A stretch of DNA of 64,000 nucleotides, taken from assembly GCA_936440205.1 (NCBI GenBank), contig OW387136.1:54859718-54923717 (forward strand), given 5' to 3'. The translations under genes and the position numbers were made by a program. This DNA comes from Lepidonotus clava (taxonomy: Eukaryota > Annelida > Polychaeta > Phyllodocida > Polynoidae). Below the pieces are notes generated by a model. That model made no database searches, was not told the origin of the DNA, and worked only from the letters and a program-made list of their open reading frames with translations. Shown piece after piece: positions 1 through 10,635 of this stretch; within the stretch, counting starts at the first letter, position 1, and the number at the start of each line of letters is the position of its first letter.

Positions 1-2
1 AA

Positions 3-1931
3 CTTCTTAGGGATATGAGGTTAAGAGATAAGGTTTTCAGAAAGGCAAGGAAGAGTGGAAAGGAAAATGACTGGGAACAGGCTAGAATGGCAAGGAATAG
101 AACAAATATGGCAGTCAGAACTGCAAAAGCAAATTACATTAGGGCAGAGTTAGAACGTAATAGGAATAATCCTAAAAAGTTCTGGACTTGTCTGAATGAT
201 ATATTGGTAGGAAACACCAGTAGAAATATAAACTTACTGGTGAATGAAGAAACAGGTCAAGAATATAGGGGAGCCGAACTTAATGAACATATTAATAGTT
301 ATTTTACTGGTATTGGAGCAAAATTAGCCTCCACTTGTCAAGAGGCCAACACTCGAGGTATTAATAACATATTCTTAGATATACCACATGTTGGAGTGAA
401 TGTTAATTTATTAGAGACAAAAATTGAGTTAGCCGAAATTCAAAATTTAGTGAAAGAAATTGATATATCCAAGTCTGCTGCTATCGATAATATGAAATGT
501 ATGGTACTCAAAGATGCATTTAATATTGAGGCGGTGAGATTTGCTGTACTTTTGAATAATTCATTGAGACAACGAAAGTTCCCCAATGAATGGAAAGTCA
601 GTACTGTAGTACCCTTACCAAAAGTCAATAAGCCCACTATGGCCACTGAATTGAGACCTGTAGCTCTGACACCACTACCAGGTAAATTATTAGAAAAAAT
701 TATTTGTAAAAGATTACAAAATCATTTAGATAATAACAATGTTTTAGCTACTTGTCAACATGGCTTTCGCAAGAAACATTCAACCATATCAGCGATTGTG
801 GAACTACTAAATGACCTATATGAACTTATAAATGATGGAAATGACTCTAATATAATTTATTTAGACTTAAAAAAGGCTTTTGACACGGTTTCACATAAAA
901 TTTTACTATCAAAATTAAAAACAATTGGTTTGAGTAATGATACGATTGAATGGTTCAATAGTTATCTGGTAAATAGACAACAATGTGTAAAGTTGAATAA
1001 CCATACATCATGTCACTTGCCAATAACTTATGGAGTTCCTCAGGGGAGCATACTGGGTCCGATACTTTTTTCTATTTACATTAATGACATACCCAAAATT
1101 GTTAACTGTGGAATACAGCTATACGCAGATGACACTGTTATATATCATACAGATGAAATCATTCTACAAGAAAATCTGGATAAAATTGTCTCATGGTGCA
1201 ATAAAAATTTATTAACAATTAATATTAAAAAATCACAATGGATGCGTACTAGTTTGATAAAGGACGAAAAAAATGGAATTATGTTTAAAATTAATAACAC
1301 ACCCCTAGAGAGAGTATCAAAATATAGGTACTTAGGTTTGTTAATGGATACAATGTTATCTTTTAAAGAGCATCAAAACCTATTAAGGGGAATTATACAG
1401 CTGAAGCTTAACTATTTTAAACTAATTCGAAATAGATTAACGCTGAAAGCAGCTATATCTGTATATAAGAATACCATCTTGCCAGCAATTGAGTACGCTG
1501 ATTTTGTTTATGACCAAAATATTCAATATTTGAATTGCAAGTTGCAGAAACTCCAAAATCAGGGTCTACTTATCGTTTATAATCAACATAATAAACCCTA
1601 TATGGACAGGGATTCAACTGAGATACTCCATAGAAATTGTAAGGTATTTAGGCTTATACATAGACGTAAGCTACATTGTTTACAATATGCTTTCTTATTA
1701 TCTAGTACTGAAGAGCTTTTAGATATGAGAGAAATAGTTACTAGAAGGCACAATGGTAAACTTTTCAGACTACCTAAGGTGAATCATCCTAAATATGTGA
1801 GGAACCCAAAATACACTGCAATGTTGAGTTGGAATACCCAAACTGTTGAAAAACGAAATATTGTTGACAGAAATAGATTTAAGAACATTATGAAAAATAG
1901 TATTTTAAATCCATATGCTAAAGTATATTAG
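3..1931 (+). CDS. LINE ORF2 (reverse transcriptase), 5'-partial
   Basis: This is the polyprotein ORF that would copy LINE RNA into DNA at a nicked target. The frame is open from the window edge (codons from base 3); the first Met at 15 is probably internal. Numbering from that Met, the sequence shows a basic, charged linker (1-60), a connector that follows the endonuclease domain in such proteins, then RT: LDLKKAFD at 283-290 with the first catalytic Asp, GVPQGS at 340-345, and YADD at 370-373 with the catalytic Asp pair. A C-terminal region of about 200 residues follows, with no RNase H motif, and the ORF ends at TAG 1929-1931. No frameshift or stop interrupts it. The upstream apurinic endonuclease domain is expected but not in view. 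AT-rich codon use sets it apart from the GC-rich PRDM13 exons. Confidence 0.93.
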   Translation, partial: LLRDMRLRDKVFRKARKSGKENDWEQARMARNRTNMAVRTAKANYIRAELERNRNNPKKFWTCLNDILVGNTSRNINLLVNEETGQEYRGAELNEHINSYFTGIGAKLASTCQEANTRGINNIFLDIPHVGVNVNLLETKIELAEIQNLVKEIDISKSAAIDNMKCMVLKDAFNIEAVRFAVLLNNSLRQRKFPNEWKVSTVVPLPKVNKPTMATELRPVALTPLPGKLLEKIICKRLQNHLDNNNVLATCQHGFRKKHSTISAIVELLNDLYELINDGNDSNIIYLDLKKAFDTVSHKILLSKLKTIGLSNDTIEWFNSYLVNRQQCVKLNNHTSCHLPITYGVPQGSILGPILFSIYINDIPKIVNCGIQLYADDTVIYHTDEIILQENLDKIVSWCNKNLLTINIKKSQWMRTSLIKDEKNGIMFKINNTPLERVSKYRYLGLLMDTMLSFKEHQNLLRGIIQLKLNYFKLIRNRLTLKAAISVYKNTILPAIEYADFVYDQNIQYLNCKLQKLQNQGLLIVYNQHNKPYMDRDSTEILHRNCKVFRLIHRRKLHCLQYAFLLSSTEELLDMREIVTRRHNGKLFRLPKVNHPKYVRNPKYTAMLSWNTQTVEKRNIVDRNRFKNIMKNSILNPYAKVY

Positions 1932-2271
1932 CATGGATTAAGCATGGCCGAGTAAACACACATATACTGAATTTATGTGGATTGTCTATTAGGTTCATTG
2001 GTAATTGTATACTAGTAAAATAACTATTACTTTTTTTGTGTGTGTGTTATTTGGATACTAGGTAAAATACTTAATACTCATTCACTCATCTCATCTCATT
2101 AACCATCATAAAGTGCCATTTTCGTGGCAGACAAGGCTATATTAGGACGTAATTGGAATGTAAGAACCCGCACCTAATAAGAATTTATGTAACTAAGGGG
2201 TGCGGGTGGAAGATCAGCAAAGCTGAACCCTTTTTTGCCCAAATAAAAACAATCAAAAAAAAAAAAAAAAA
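1932..2271 (+). other. LINE 3' untranslated region with two hairpins and A-tail
   Basis: Two inverted repeats lie near the 3' end. ACCCGCACC (2166-2174) pairs with GGTGCGGGT (2199-2207), and TCAGC/GCTGA (about 2214-2226) forms a short stem with an AAA loop. An A-run of about 18 ends the element. LINEs of several clades use a 3' RNA hairpin for recognition by their own RT; that role here is inference. Confidence 0.7.
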
Positions 2272-2309
2272 ATATGAGTTGATATCCAAGGAAGCCTCAA
2301 CATAATGGC

Positions 2310-2449
2310 CATGTTCTGTAACCATACAATTTTGGTCAGTTTGTTACTTGCTAGGTATGCATATAACACTCATGATATTTTTAATAAGGTTGAGACTCAA
2401 CAAATCAGAATGTTACAATAAAATTATATTTTAGTGAAGCTGAGACCTT
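2310..2449. mobile_element. MITE family B fragment
   Basis: The stretch with CTGTAACCATACA, GTCAGTTTGTTACTT and CAAATCAGAATGTTA matches the left part of the family B copies at 34101, 57793 and 62850. It merges into family A-like sequence (TTTTAGTGAAGCTGAGACC) and is then followed by a complete family A copy. It is a truncated or recombined copy without its right end. Confidence 0.6.
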
Positions 2450-2807
2450 CCCAAGCAAGAATATGACGTTATTACAATGTTATTATAATGTTCTGGTTCT
2501 GCTTTGGTTCTTGTTACCTTATTTTGATGGCACCAAAAACATGTTTAGAACCTTACGTTGCAACATTGCACTGTGACGTTACTGTGACATTCTTGTGATG
2601 TTCTTCAACATCATAATAACATTATTATAACTTTCTTTATTAGTAAGGTCTCAGCTTCACTAAAATGTAATGTTATTATAACATTCTTTTTTAAAGTTGC
2701 AACTCTACCTAAAATAACATAACTGTTACTTGAAAATTGGAGAGGTTACAGACTAACCAAAAAAGTATGGTTGCAGAACGTGCTTGTTAAATCGCTGGTT
2801 GCCTGGG
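2450..2807 (-). mobile_element. MITE family A, copy 1
   Basis: A non-autonomous element of about 358 bp bounded by CCCAAGCAAG and its near-complement ending GCCTGGG. It is related along its length, in reverse orientation, to copies at 5497, 17468 and 56914. The interior is built from variations of AACGTT/GTTATTATAAC. It has no coding capacity. Confidence 0.8.
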
Positions 2808-3609
2808 TTACCAATTAAGTTTTATGATAACATTAATTTTATCTGGTTATGGGATCAATATCTTAACTACTCACCAAAATAAAATAGACAATGCCCACGA
2901 CATAGAGTTATGTAAACTCGGGCAATCATATCATATCTGACGATAAAAGACTCCCGGTTGCGTTACATGAACAGCAATTTAAGTATATGTTCCACAATAT
3001 ACCATGTACAAGTTGTAGATAGCTTAATTACTTCACTTTACAAATCACCTTTCAAAGCCATGAAACTCAAGCCTCAACACCAAAACTCAAACCGAACTCT
3101 CCGACAGGACCGATCATAACTCAGACCGTCCCACTAACACCTCCCAGCACCCAACACCCCCTCGGCCGTGCTCCTATTCGTCTCTTCTTTTCCCTCGATT
3201 TCTTTCCTTGGCCACCTCCTCCCCCAACCCCTCCCGGCTGCGGACTTCTGTCTCTACTCTTTCCTCGTCCTTTCTTCTTGAGTCAACCACCTGATGTCGC
3301 CGTGTGTTTGACACATCCTCACCACCTCCTGACGCCACCAGTGACGTTGATGACGTTTGATGACGTTTGATGACGTTGATGGCGTCTGTCCCCATCACCC
3401 TCCACCACCCCTGGAGGTCCGACAGGTTGTCACAACCCCTTGGCGGGCCGCAGACACCCAGACTGCAATCTTCTCGTCAGGGCCGACTGGTCGCCCGCAG
3501 GGCTACAAAACATTGGTATCGCACATACACCTTTTTCACGAGTCTGCACAGTGATCCCTTCCATCGACATTAATTTTAATCCCAACTCTTTGAGCCTAGG
3601 CCTTTAAAG
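2808..3609. other. Gene-free stretch with short TGATGACGT repeats
   Basis: AT-rich and then GC-rich unique sequence. At 3339-3385 the motif TGATGACGTT recurs four to five times in tandem; it contains a CRE-like TGACGT core. No supported gene. Confidence 0.5.
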
Positions 3610-5494
3610 AGCAGTATGTCACGGGCCGTAATCCCCCACATCGGTGGTCAGGGGGCAGTATGTCACGGGCCGTAGGTCCCCCTCATCAGTGGTCAGGGGG
3701 CAGTATGTCACGGGCCGTACGTCCCCCACATCGGTGGTCGGTGGGCAGTATGTCACGGGCCGTATGTCCCCAACATCGGTGGTCAGGGGGCAGTATGTCA
3801 CGGGCCGTAGGTCCCCCTCATCAGTGGTCAGGGGGCAGTATGTCACGGGCCGTATGTCCCCCACATTGGTGGTCAGGGGGCAGTATGTCACGGGCCGTAC
3901 TTCCCCCACATCGGTGGTCAGGGGGCAGTATGTCACGGGCCGTATGTCCCCCACATCGGTGGTCAGGGGGCAGTATGTCACGGGCCGTACATCCCCCACA
4001 TCGGTGGTCAGGGGGCAGTATGTCACGGGCCGTAGGTCCCCCTCATCAGTGGTCAGGGGGCAGTATGTCACGGGCCGTACGTCCCCCACATCGGTGGTCG
4101 GTGGGCAGTATGTCACGGGCCGTATGTCCCCAACATCGGTGGTCAGGGGGCAGTATGTCACGGGCCGTAGGTCCCCCTCATCAGTGGTCAGGGGGCAGTA
4201 TGTCACGGGCCGTATGTCCCCCACATTGGTGGTCAGGGGGCAGTATGTCACGGGCCGTACTTCCCCCACATCGGTGGTCAGGGGGCAGTATGTCACGGGC
4301 CGTATGTCCCCCACATCGGTGGTCAGGGGGCAGTATGTCACGGGCCGTACATCCCCCACATCGGTGGTCAGGGGGCAGTATGTCACGGGCCGTACGTCCC
4401 CCTCATCGGTGGTCACGGGGCAGTATGTCACGGGCCGTATGTCCCCCACATCAGTGGTCAGGGGGCAGTATGTCACAGGCCGTATGTCCCCAACATCGGT
4501 GGTCGGTGGGCAATATGTCACGGGCCGTACATCCCCCACATCGGTGGTCAGGGGGCAGTATGTCACGGGCCGTACGTCCCCCACATCGGTGGTCAGGGGG
4601 CAGTATGTCACAGGCCGTACATCCCCAACATCGGTGGTCAGGGGGCAGTATGTCACGGGCCGTACATCCCCAAGATCGGTGGTCGGTGGGCAATATGTCA
4701 CGGGCCGTACATCCCCCACGTCGGTGGTCAGGGGGCAGTATGTCACGGGCCGTATGTCCCCCACATCGGTGGTCAGGGGGCAGTATGTCACGGGCCATAC
4801 GTCCCCCACATCGATGGTCAGTGAGCAGTATGTCGTGGGCTGTACGTCCCCGACATCGGGGGTCAGGGGGCAGTATGTTACAGGCCGTACATCCCCCACA
4901 TCGGTGGTCAGGGGGCAGTATGTCACGGGCCGTATGTCCCCCACATCGGTGGTCAGGGGGCAGTATGTCACGGGCCGTACGTCCCCAACATCAGTGTTCA
5001 GGGGGCAGTATGTCATGGGCTGTACGTCCCCCACAGTGGTGGTCAGGGGGCAGTATGTCACGGGCCGTAAGTCTCTCACATCGATGGTCAGGGGGCAGTA
5101 TGTCACGGGCCGTATGTCCCCCACATCGGTGGTCAGGGGGCAGTATGTCACGGGCCGTACGTCCCCCACATCGGTGGCCAGTGGGCAGTATGTCACGGGC
5201 CGTACGTCCCCCACATCGGTGGTCAGGGGGCAGTATGTCATGGGCCGTACGTCCCCCACATCGGTAGACAGGGGGCAGTATGTCACGGGCCGTACATCCC
5301 CCACATCGGTGGTCAGGGGGCAGTATGTCACGGGCCGTACATCCCCCACATCAGTGGTCAGCACGCAGTATGTCATGGGCGGTACGTCCCCACATCGGTG
5401 GTCAGGGGGCAGTATGTCTCAGGCCGTACGTCCCCCACAGTGGTGGTCGGTTAGCTGTATGTCACGGGCCATGCATCCCCACATCGGTGGTCAG
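3610..5494. repeat. 45-bp minisatellite array, about 42 units
   Basis: The unit runs from GGGGGCAGTATGTCACGGGC through CGTACGTCCCCCACATCGG to TGGTCA and repeats every 45 bp. The block 3631-4020 recurs exactly at 3991-4380, an offset of 360 bp or eight units, so the array has a higher-order repeat. Later units vary more (GTGGGCAG, TGTACGTCC and similar). Within a unit, GGGGG pairs with CCCCC and CCAC with GTGG, so hairpins are possible. As 45 is divisible by three, long frames stay open on both strands; I do not regard any as a gene because units lack a start context, the protein would be a bare 15-residue repeat, and three frames are equally open. Confidence 0.95.
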
Positions 5495-5496
5495 CA

Positions 5497-5852
5497 CCCA
5501 GGCAAGGAGCAATGTAACAAGAATGTTCTGTCACTACTTTTTTGGTAATAGTAAGGTAGTCTGAAACCTATCGTCACATAACAATAACATTCTTTTGGGT
5601 AAAGTTACAACTTATTGAAGAATAAAGTTATATTTTGGTTGAGTTTTGATCAATAAGGAATGTTATGATAACGTTATTATAACATGAAAGAACGTTACAA
5701 GAACATCACAAGAACGTCACAGTGCAACGTCGCAATGTTAGGTTCTAAAGACGTTTTTGGGTGCCATCAATATAATGTAACAAAAACCAAAGCAGAACTA
5801 AACAGAACGTTGCTGCAACGTTATTATAACGTCATATTTTTTCTTGGGCAGG
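5497..5852 (+). mobile_element. MITE family A, copy 2, within the minisatellite
   Basis: A 356-bp element starting CCCAGGCAAG, with the family interior (AACGTTATTATAACGTC near the right end). Its right terminus, CTTGGGCAGG, is degenerate. Minisatellite sequence abuts both sides: GGTGGTCAGCA just left, GCAGTATGTC just right. This is either an insertion into the array or the edge on which the array grew. Confidence 0.78.
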
Positions 5853-5885
5853 CAGTATGTCGCGGGCCGTTCGTCCCTCAAGTCG
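5851..5885. repeat. Orphan partial minisatellite unit
   Basis: GGCAGTATGTCGCGGGCCGT followed by a TCGTCCCTCA-like sequence is a diverged partial 45-bp unit beyond the MITE. Confidence 0.75.
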
Positions 5886-6862
5886 TAAACGTCAGCCGGT
5901 CGATGGTTATCTCCCCACAGGGACGTAATCACCGTGCTCACTAGGGCGATACATACACAGGTAAGTACAGCTCCCAGGGAGGTACCAGTAACCACCGGGC
6001 GGTACGGTGGGCGTTATTACCCGCACTTACCTGCTGGTCCGTGGAGTTAACTGCTTTTTATTCACCTCTCGTAACTGGGTGGGTGTGGGTGTTCCTGACA
6101 TATGTCTATACAGGAAAAAGAAAAGTGAAGTGTTTAAGGAGAGAGTTTGATGTATTATGTTGTTAAAGTCTGTCTCTTTAACCAAAGTGAAGGGTGTGTG
6201 TGGCTACTGTCTGAACCGGCGTATTAAAGGACAACATCTTATTCAGAATGTAAAAAGAAACTTTGCGGTAGGTGTATGGAGGTATAAAGTTACAACAGTA
6301 TCCATGTACCCCTCGGTGTTATCTTAATTTCCCTCTGGACTAAAACCTTCAACAAATTTGCCTAAAATCTTACCGATCTACCCTCAGACTCTTTCATTTC
6401 GGGGGTCAATCATATTAACTGGGGAGACGTTTACAGGGGACAAACTTTGAATTATTCATCCGGGGAGTTAGTTCAATCTGTGAGTTGCATGTGGCGCCTC
6501 CTGTCGGGAGGGCGGGCAACCAGGGGGACGGCCACCAGGGGGCGGGGTGGGGTTTACACGGGACGCGGGAACCAGGAACAACCAGCGGAGACCAGCGCGC
6601 CCCCTGGCGGTGTTTACTGTGTCCAAGAACCCGGATGTGACGGTACCCGGATGAGTCCCTTGATGCGCGCGCACCTCATCCATCATACTCCCCCCTGTGC
6701 TCTCAGAGACTGACCAGCGGTCAGCTCAGAGACGACTGCCCAGCGGTCAGCCCTTCCTGCCGGCCTGTTGACGAAGCTGTTGACCAGTGGTCAGTGTGTC
6801 GGTCAGCTGTCTGGTCAACCCCTCTGTTGGTCCGCCCCGCCTCATCTAGCTGTTGTCTATAG
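5886..6862. other. Gene-free stretch; GGTCA-rich segment 6710-6850
   Basis: Unique sequence. From 6710 to 6850 the pentamer GGTCA or its complement TGACC occurs about eight times, including TTGACCAGTGGTCAG. No ORF here looks like a known protein. Confidence 0.5.
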
Positions 6863-7069
6863 CCCTGTTTCCACCAACCGATTTTACTACCGATTTGGTG
6901 GTAATTCATTAATTTTAACTGGTAATATTGTAAATGATTATATGTATTACATACCATTTGAAAGAGAATTACAAACCTTTTCTAGTGGTATATAGCATGT
7001 TCATGATTAACCAATATTTCCCATGCCGATTTCTGAAATCGGTAGTAAAATCGGCTGGTGGAAACAGGG
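6863..7069. mobile_element. MITE family F, copy 1
   Basis: A 207-bp element with long terminal inverted repeats: CCCTGTTTCCACCAACCGAT at the left, then TTTACTACCGATTT, mirrored by AAATCGGTAGTAAAATCGGC and TGGTGGAAACAGGG at the right. The AT-rich interior has no ORF. A second copy at 39360 is interrupted by a SINE. Confidence 0.88.
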
Positions 7070-8034
7070 CCTAAGTCGCCCCCACTCGGGCCGGTCCTAC
7101 CCTCTGTCGGTCCTCGCCACATGCCGCAGGGTTCTTGGTTTCCACCTCTGTTGAGCTTTGTACTCTTTGATGCCACGCCCACTGGTCCTTAACAGGTTTA
7201 CCACTCTTAGGTTCCCCCAGAGACCTTGTCTGTATATATAGGATATATCGCGACTGGAAATCTTCTCTTTGGGCCTATGTGCCCATTCCCCTAGTGGCTG
7301 GTTGGAACCAACCTGGTCAACCATGACCAGGGTCTGATCATTACCAATGTATTTTCAGAATGGCAGGTGGCACCTCACAGGTCATTTTTACCACAGGCAT
7401 AATGGTCAATCCAAATCCAATCCAACCAGCACCCAGGTGGCAGGCTAGTAGTGCATAACAGGTTTGCCCCTGGCTTCCCAGTCTCGATATATCCTGTATA
7501 TATACATACAAGGTCTCTGGTTTCCCTTATATAGTAGGGCGCACAAGGTTTGAAGGCAGTGTAATAAAGCTGATTCTTCTTCTGCTCCTTGCAATATTTT
7601 GTAGAATAGAAAGAGGTACATTTTGGTCACTACAAAACTGTGCTGACTCACCTAACTAGGACTTTTAGTGGATACACGTTCATTCGATTGCGTATGTTAT
7701 TTCATATGTCTCTTTCTTTTAAGGTGAACGGTTTGACAACTTAAGATCCACATCTAAACGAGAATTATACTTTGTACAACAGGCAGGATTCTATATCGAC
7801 TCAGAAAGGGAGCCCAAAAACACACAGAGGAACCTCCCCCATGAACCCACCCACCCACCACCCCCTTCACTTCCCTGAGACAGTCCTCCCTCTATGAGCG
7901 GCCCGTAGCCCTACCCGGATCACTTGTCGGGCCCGCGGCCGGCGACACCTGACACCCTCCCCTCCTCCAGGGTCAGACTGGGCCCATGCGCCCGGCTTGC
8001 GCCCTCACACACCTCCGGGTGACCCCCCCCCCCC
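7070..8034. other. Gene-free stretch with a spaced inverted repeat
   Basis: Arms of about 50 bp at 7208-7257 and 7478-7527 are inverted copies (core CCAGAGACCTTGT and GGATATATCG), separated by about 220 bp. The arms may mark an old MITE or foldback element. The rest is unremarkable and ends in a C-run at about 8023-8035. Confidence 0.65.
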
Positions 8035-9291
8035 CAGGGGCGGATCCAGGAATTGTTTGGGGGGGGGGGGGCAAGATTTGAAAATGATATAGTAGTATAT
8101 GAAGACTGAATATTTGGACGGCGAAGCCGTCGATGGGGAGGGTATGGGAGGGGTACCCCCTCCCATAGGGGGGGTCTGGGGGGCCACCCCCATGGAAAAA
8201 AATGAATATTTAACCTCTCATGCATGCAATCTGAAGCATTCTGAGACACTTATGTGACCTTCAGAGATGATATGTTTTCCTAATATCATCATAGCCATTC
8301 TTCCAAGGAATGAGAGGGGATGTGGAAAGGGAGGGTATGGGAGGGGTATCCCCTCCCATAGGGTGGTATGTGGGGCCACCCCCAGAAAAAAATGAAAATT
8401 CAACTTCTCATTCATGCAATTTCAAGCAACATCTCCTCCCATAGGGGGGTATGGGGGGCCACCCCAAAGAAAAAATGGAGAATTCAACTTCTCGTTCATG
8501 CAATTTGAAGCATTTTGAGACACTTATGTGATCTTCAGAGATGATACTTTTTTCTTAATACTTTCATAACAATTCTTCCAGGGAATGAGAGGGGATGTGA
8601 GAGTGTATTGGAAAGGGAGGGTATGGGAGGGTTCCCCCCTCCCATAGGGGGGTATGGGGGGTCACCCCCAGAAAAGATTTGAAAAATTAACCTCTTATTC
8701 ATGAAATCTGAAGCATTCTGAGGGTAAGGAAGGGGTTCCAGGAGGGAAAACACAGGGCCCAGAGATTCCTGGGAGGGGAAACAGAGGTGAGAGGTGAGGC
8801 TCAGGGTGGGGAGAGGAGACCCAAGGCGAGGACAGGAGGCCTTGGGCAGGGAGGAGAGGCTCAGGGCTGGGAGAGAAGGCAAAGAACAGGGAGGGGAAAC
8901 ACAGAGCCGACAGGGGAAACACAGAGCCGACAGGGGAAGCATAGGGCCGACAGCGGAAGCATAGGGCCGACAGGGGAATCTAGCATAGGTCTACCAGCCC
9001 TCACAGGCCGGCCCCCCTCCCCTATAATACATGCCATAGGTCTACCAGCCCTCACAGGTCGGCCCCCCCTCCCCTATAATACATGCCATAGGTCTACCAG
9101 CCCTCACAGGCCGGCCCCCCTCGCTTATAATACATGTCATAGGTCTACCAGCCCTCACAGGTCGCCCCCCCCCCTTTTTTTCTCTTCTTTTCCTTTCTCT
9201 TCCCTCTCCCTCCTTCTTTCTCTCTTTTTTTTTTGAGGGAGGGGGGGGGGGGGGGCAAGGCCCGTCTGGCCCCCCCCTGGATCCGCCAATG
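8035..9291. mobile_element. Composite element, hAT-like ends (family D, copy 1)
   Basis: The left end CAGGGGCGGATCCAGG and right end CTGGATCCGCC are inverted copies shared with a short element at 28582-28748. Inside are imperfect repeats built on GGGAGGGTATGGGAGGGG, CCCCTCCCATAGGGGGG and GAAATCTGAAGCATTCTGAG (about 8137-8720), a GA-rich tract, four 20-bp units near 8890-8980, and four units of about 51 bp at 8984-9170 (CATAGGTCTACCAGCCCTCA). A G18 run lies at 9239-9256. The hAT assignment rests only on the CAG...CTG terminal style. Confidence 0.65.
8984..9170. repeat. 51-bp tandem repeat, four units
   Basis: CATAGGTCTACCAGCCCTCA begins at 8984, 9035, 9087 and 9138. Each unit carries a C-run and CCTATAATACATG. 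Confidence 0.9.
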
Positions 9292-10635
9292 CCCCCCCCC
9301 CCCAGATTGGTATAAGCTAAAGATACGCCCAAATCAGAACTAAACCACATGCCCGAATTCCGACAGCTGCCAGGGGTGTGCGCGTGCATGGTAACGTCAG
9401 ACGTGCAGTACGTGTTTCCGTGGTTTTGTATGTGTCTGCCATGTATTGGCCATATTTGATATCAGTTTAGCCTGTTTTACCATTAATATGACCTGCTCTG
9501 CCGACGAGCAGTACGTATAGTGAGCAGTGCGTATTGCCATGCTGTATGCACCGCCCACTTTAGACACCTTGTTCTCAGTAATTGTAAGATATTTCTTGGG
9601 TGATGAAATAAAGAAGGACGTAAAGGAGGATTAATGTGTAGTCCCCCTCACTTCAGGTGGCCGTACGACCCATGGGGATGGTACAAACCTCGGGCTTTGC
9701 TATGGGTCGTGTGGCCACCCTCTGACGTCCCTCATGGTCCTTCTTAATATATCAAATATATCATTTTTATTCTACAAGTTTCTAGAAATGCTTCTCAATT
9801 TTTCCACCAATGTACCAATTCGGTTCTAAGAAATTAACATATATATACCATTCAAATACTAATTGTCCCATAAAAAGGGAAATTGAGACGCCACCCAGAT
9901 GGTATTTTTCACCCATTCCATCCATCTCCATACTAGCCTCGTTAAGGTATCAGTTTACCCGGCGGTACGTACTGACTGTATCATATGCCCCCCGGTACGT
10001 ACTATGACGGCGGCCCTCTGGTACAATATTGACCCTGTATATATACTCTGATGGGGCCCTCACAGTGATTGTGGCGCGCACGCCCCTCTCCTCCCCATCT
10101 CCATCCCTCCCCCTCCCTACCCACTCTCCTTCCCCCTCCCCACCTGGCCCGCGCGTCAAGCCGCGTTTCCACGGGATAAATAGCTACGGCCAACAGTGGT
10201 TAAGATAGGCCAGCCTCGGTGAATTATGGGGCAAATTCTGGGGAATACAACTACATGTACTCAAACTATCAGCGTTTAGTTTAAAAATGTCGGATTTTCA
10301 GCTCAAAACCAAAGGGACCAGTGTATCTAGCCACCAGCCATCAAGGCGACCCCATGAATTAATATGCAGTCTCCCTTACTTCAGTGGGCTCCGATTAAAT
10401 GCAGAATAAACGCCCTGTAGAAACCAGCCTTATGGTTCAGGGGGGATGCGGCCACTTGACGGAACAGCCGGAATAGGCTCAGGTATCCGTTAATTGTGTG
10501 TTTAGGCGTCGGCCTAGGCCCGGGTTAGGCGGGTTAGGCGGGCTAGGCGGGGAGGGGCACTCCGGGGCTTGACATTGTGACCTTTGAGCCGGGGGGGGGG
10601 GGGGGGGGGGGGGCTGAGGGAGGTAGGGCAGTGTC
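9292..10635. other. Gene-free stretch with a hairpin and a G-run
   Basis: An inverted repeat at 9657-9719 pairs GGTGGCCGTACGACCCAT with ATGGGTCGTGTGGCCACC around a loop of about 27 bp. A poly(G) run of over 20 lies at about 10591-10613, next to the family C element. No gene seen. Confidence 0.55.

Larger units (their letters stand above)
1..2271 (+). mobile_element. Non-LTR retrotransposon (LINE), 3' part
   Basis: The element runs off the left window edge. It consists of a reverse transcriptase ORF, a 3' untranslated region of about 320 bp, and a terminal A-tract (about 2254-2271) preceded by an AATAAA-like signal near 2243. A poly(A) end, no RNase H after the RT and no LTR make it a LINE. 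The RT motif style (FDTVSH, GVPQGSILGP, YADD) suits the CR1/L2/Jockey group, but I cannot fix the clade. The uninterrupted ORF suggests a recent insertion. The 5' end, including the expected endonuclease domain and any target-site duplication, lies outside the window. Confidence 0.93.

Noticed and set aside
3610-5494. CRISPR-like array
   Set aside because: Units are contiguous with no unique spacers, and the DNA is animal.
3619-5548. ORFs of 585, 634 and 535 codons in the minisatellite
   Set aside because: All arise from a 45-bp unit; they are open in several frames on both strands and have no domain.
8535-9389. ORFs on both strands of the 8035-9291 element
   Set aside because: They follow GA- and CT-rich tandem repeats and have no domain.
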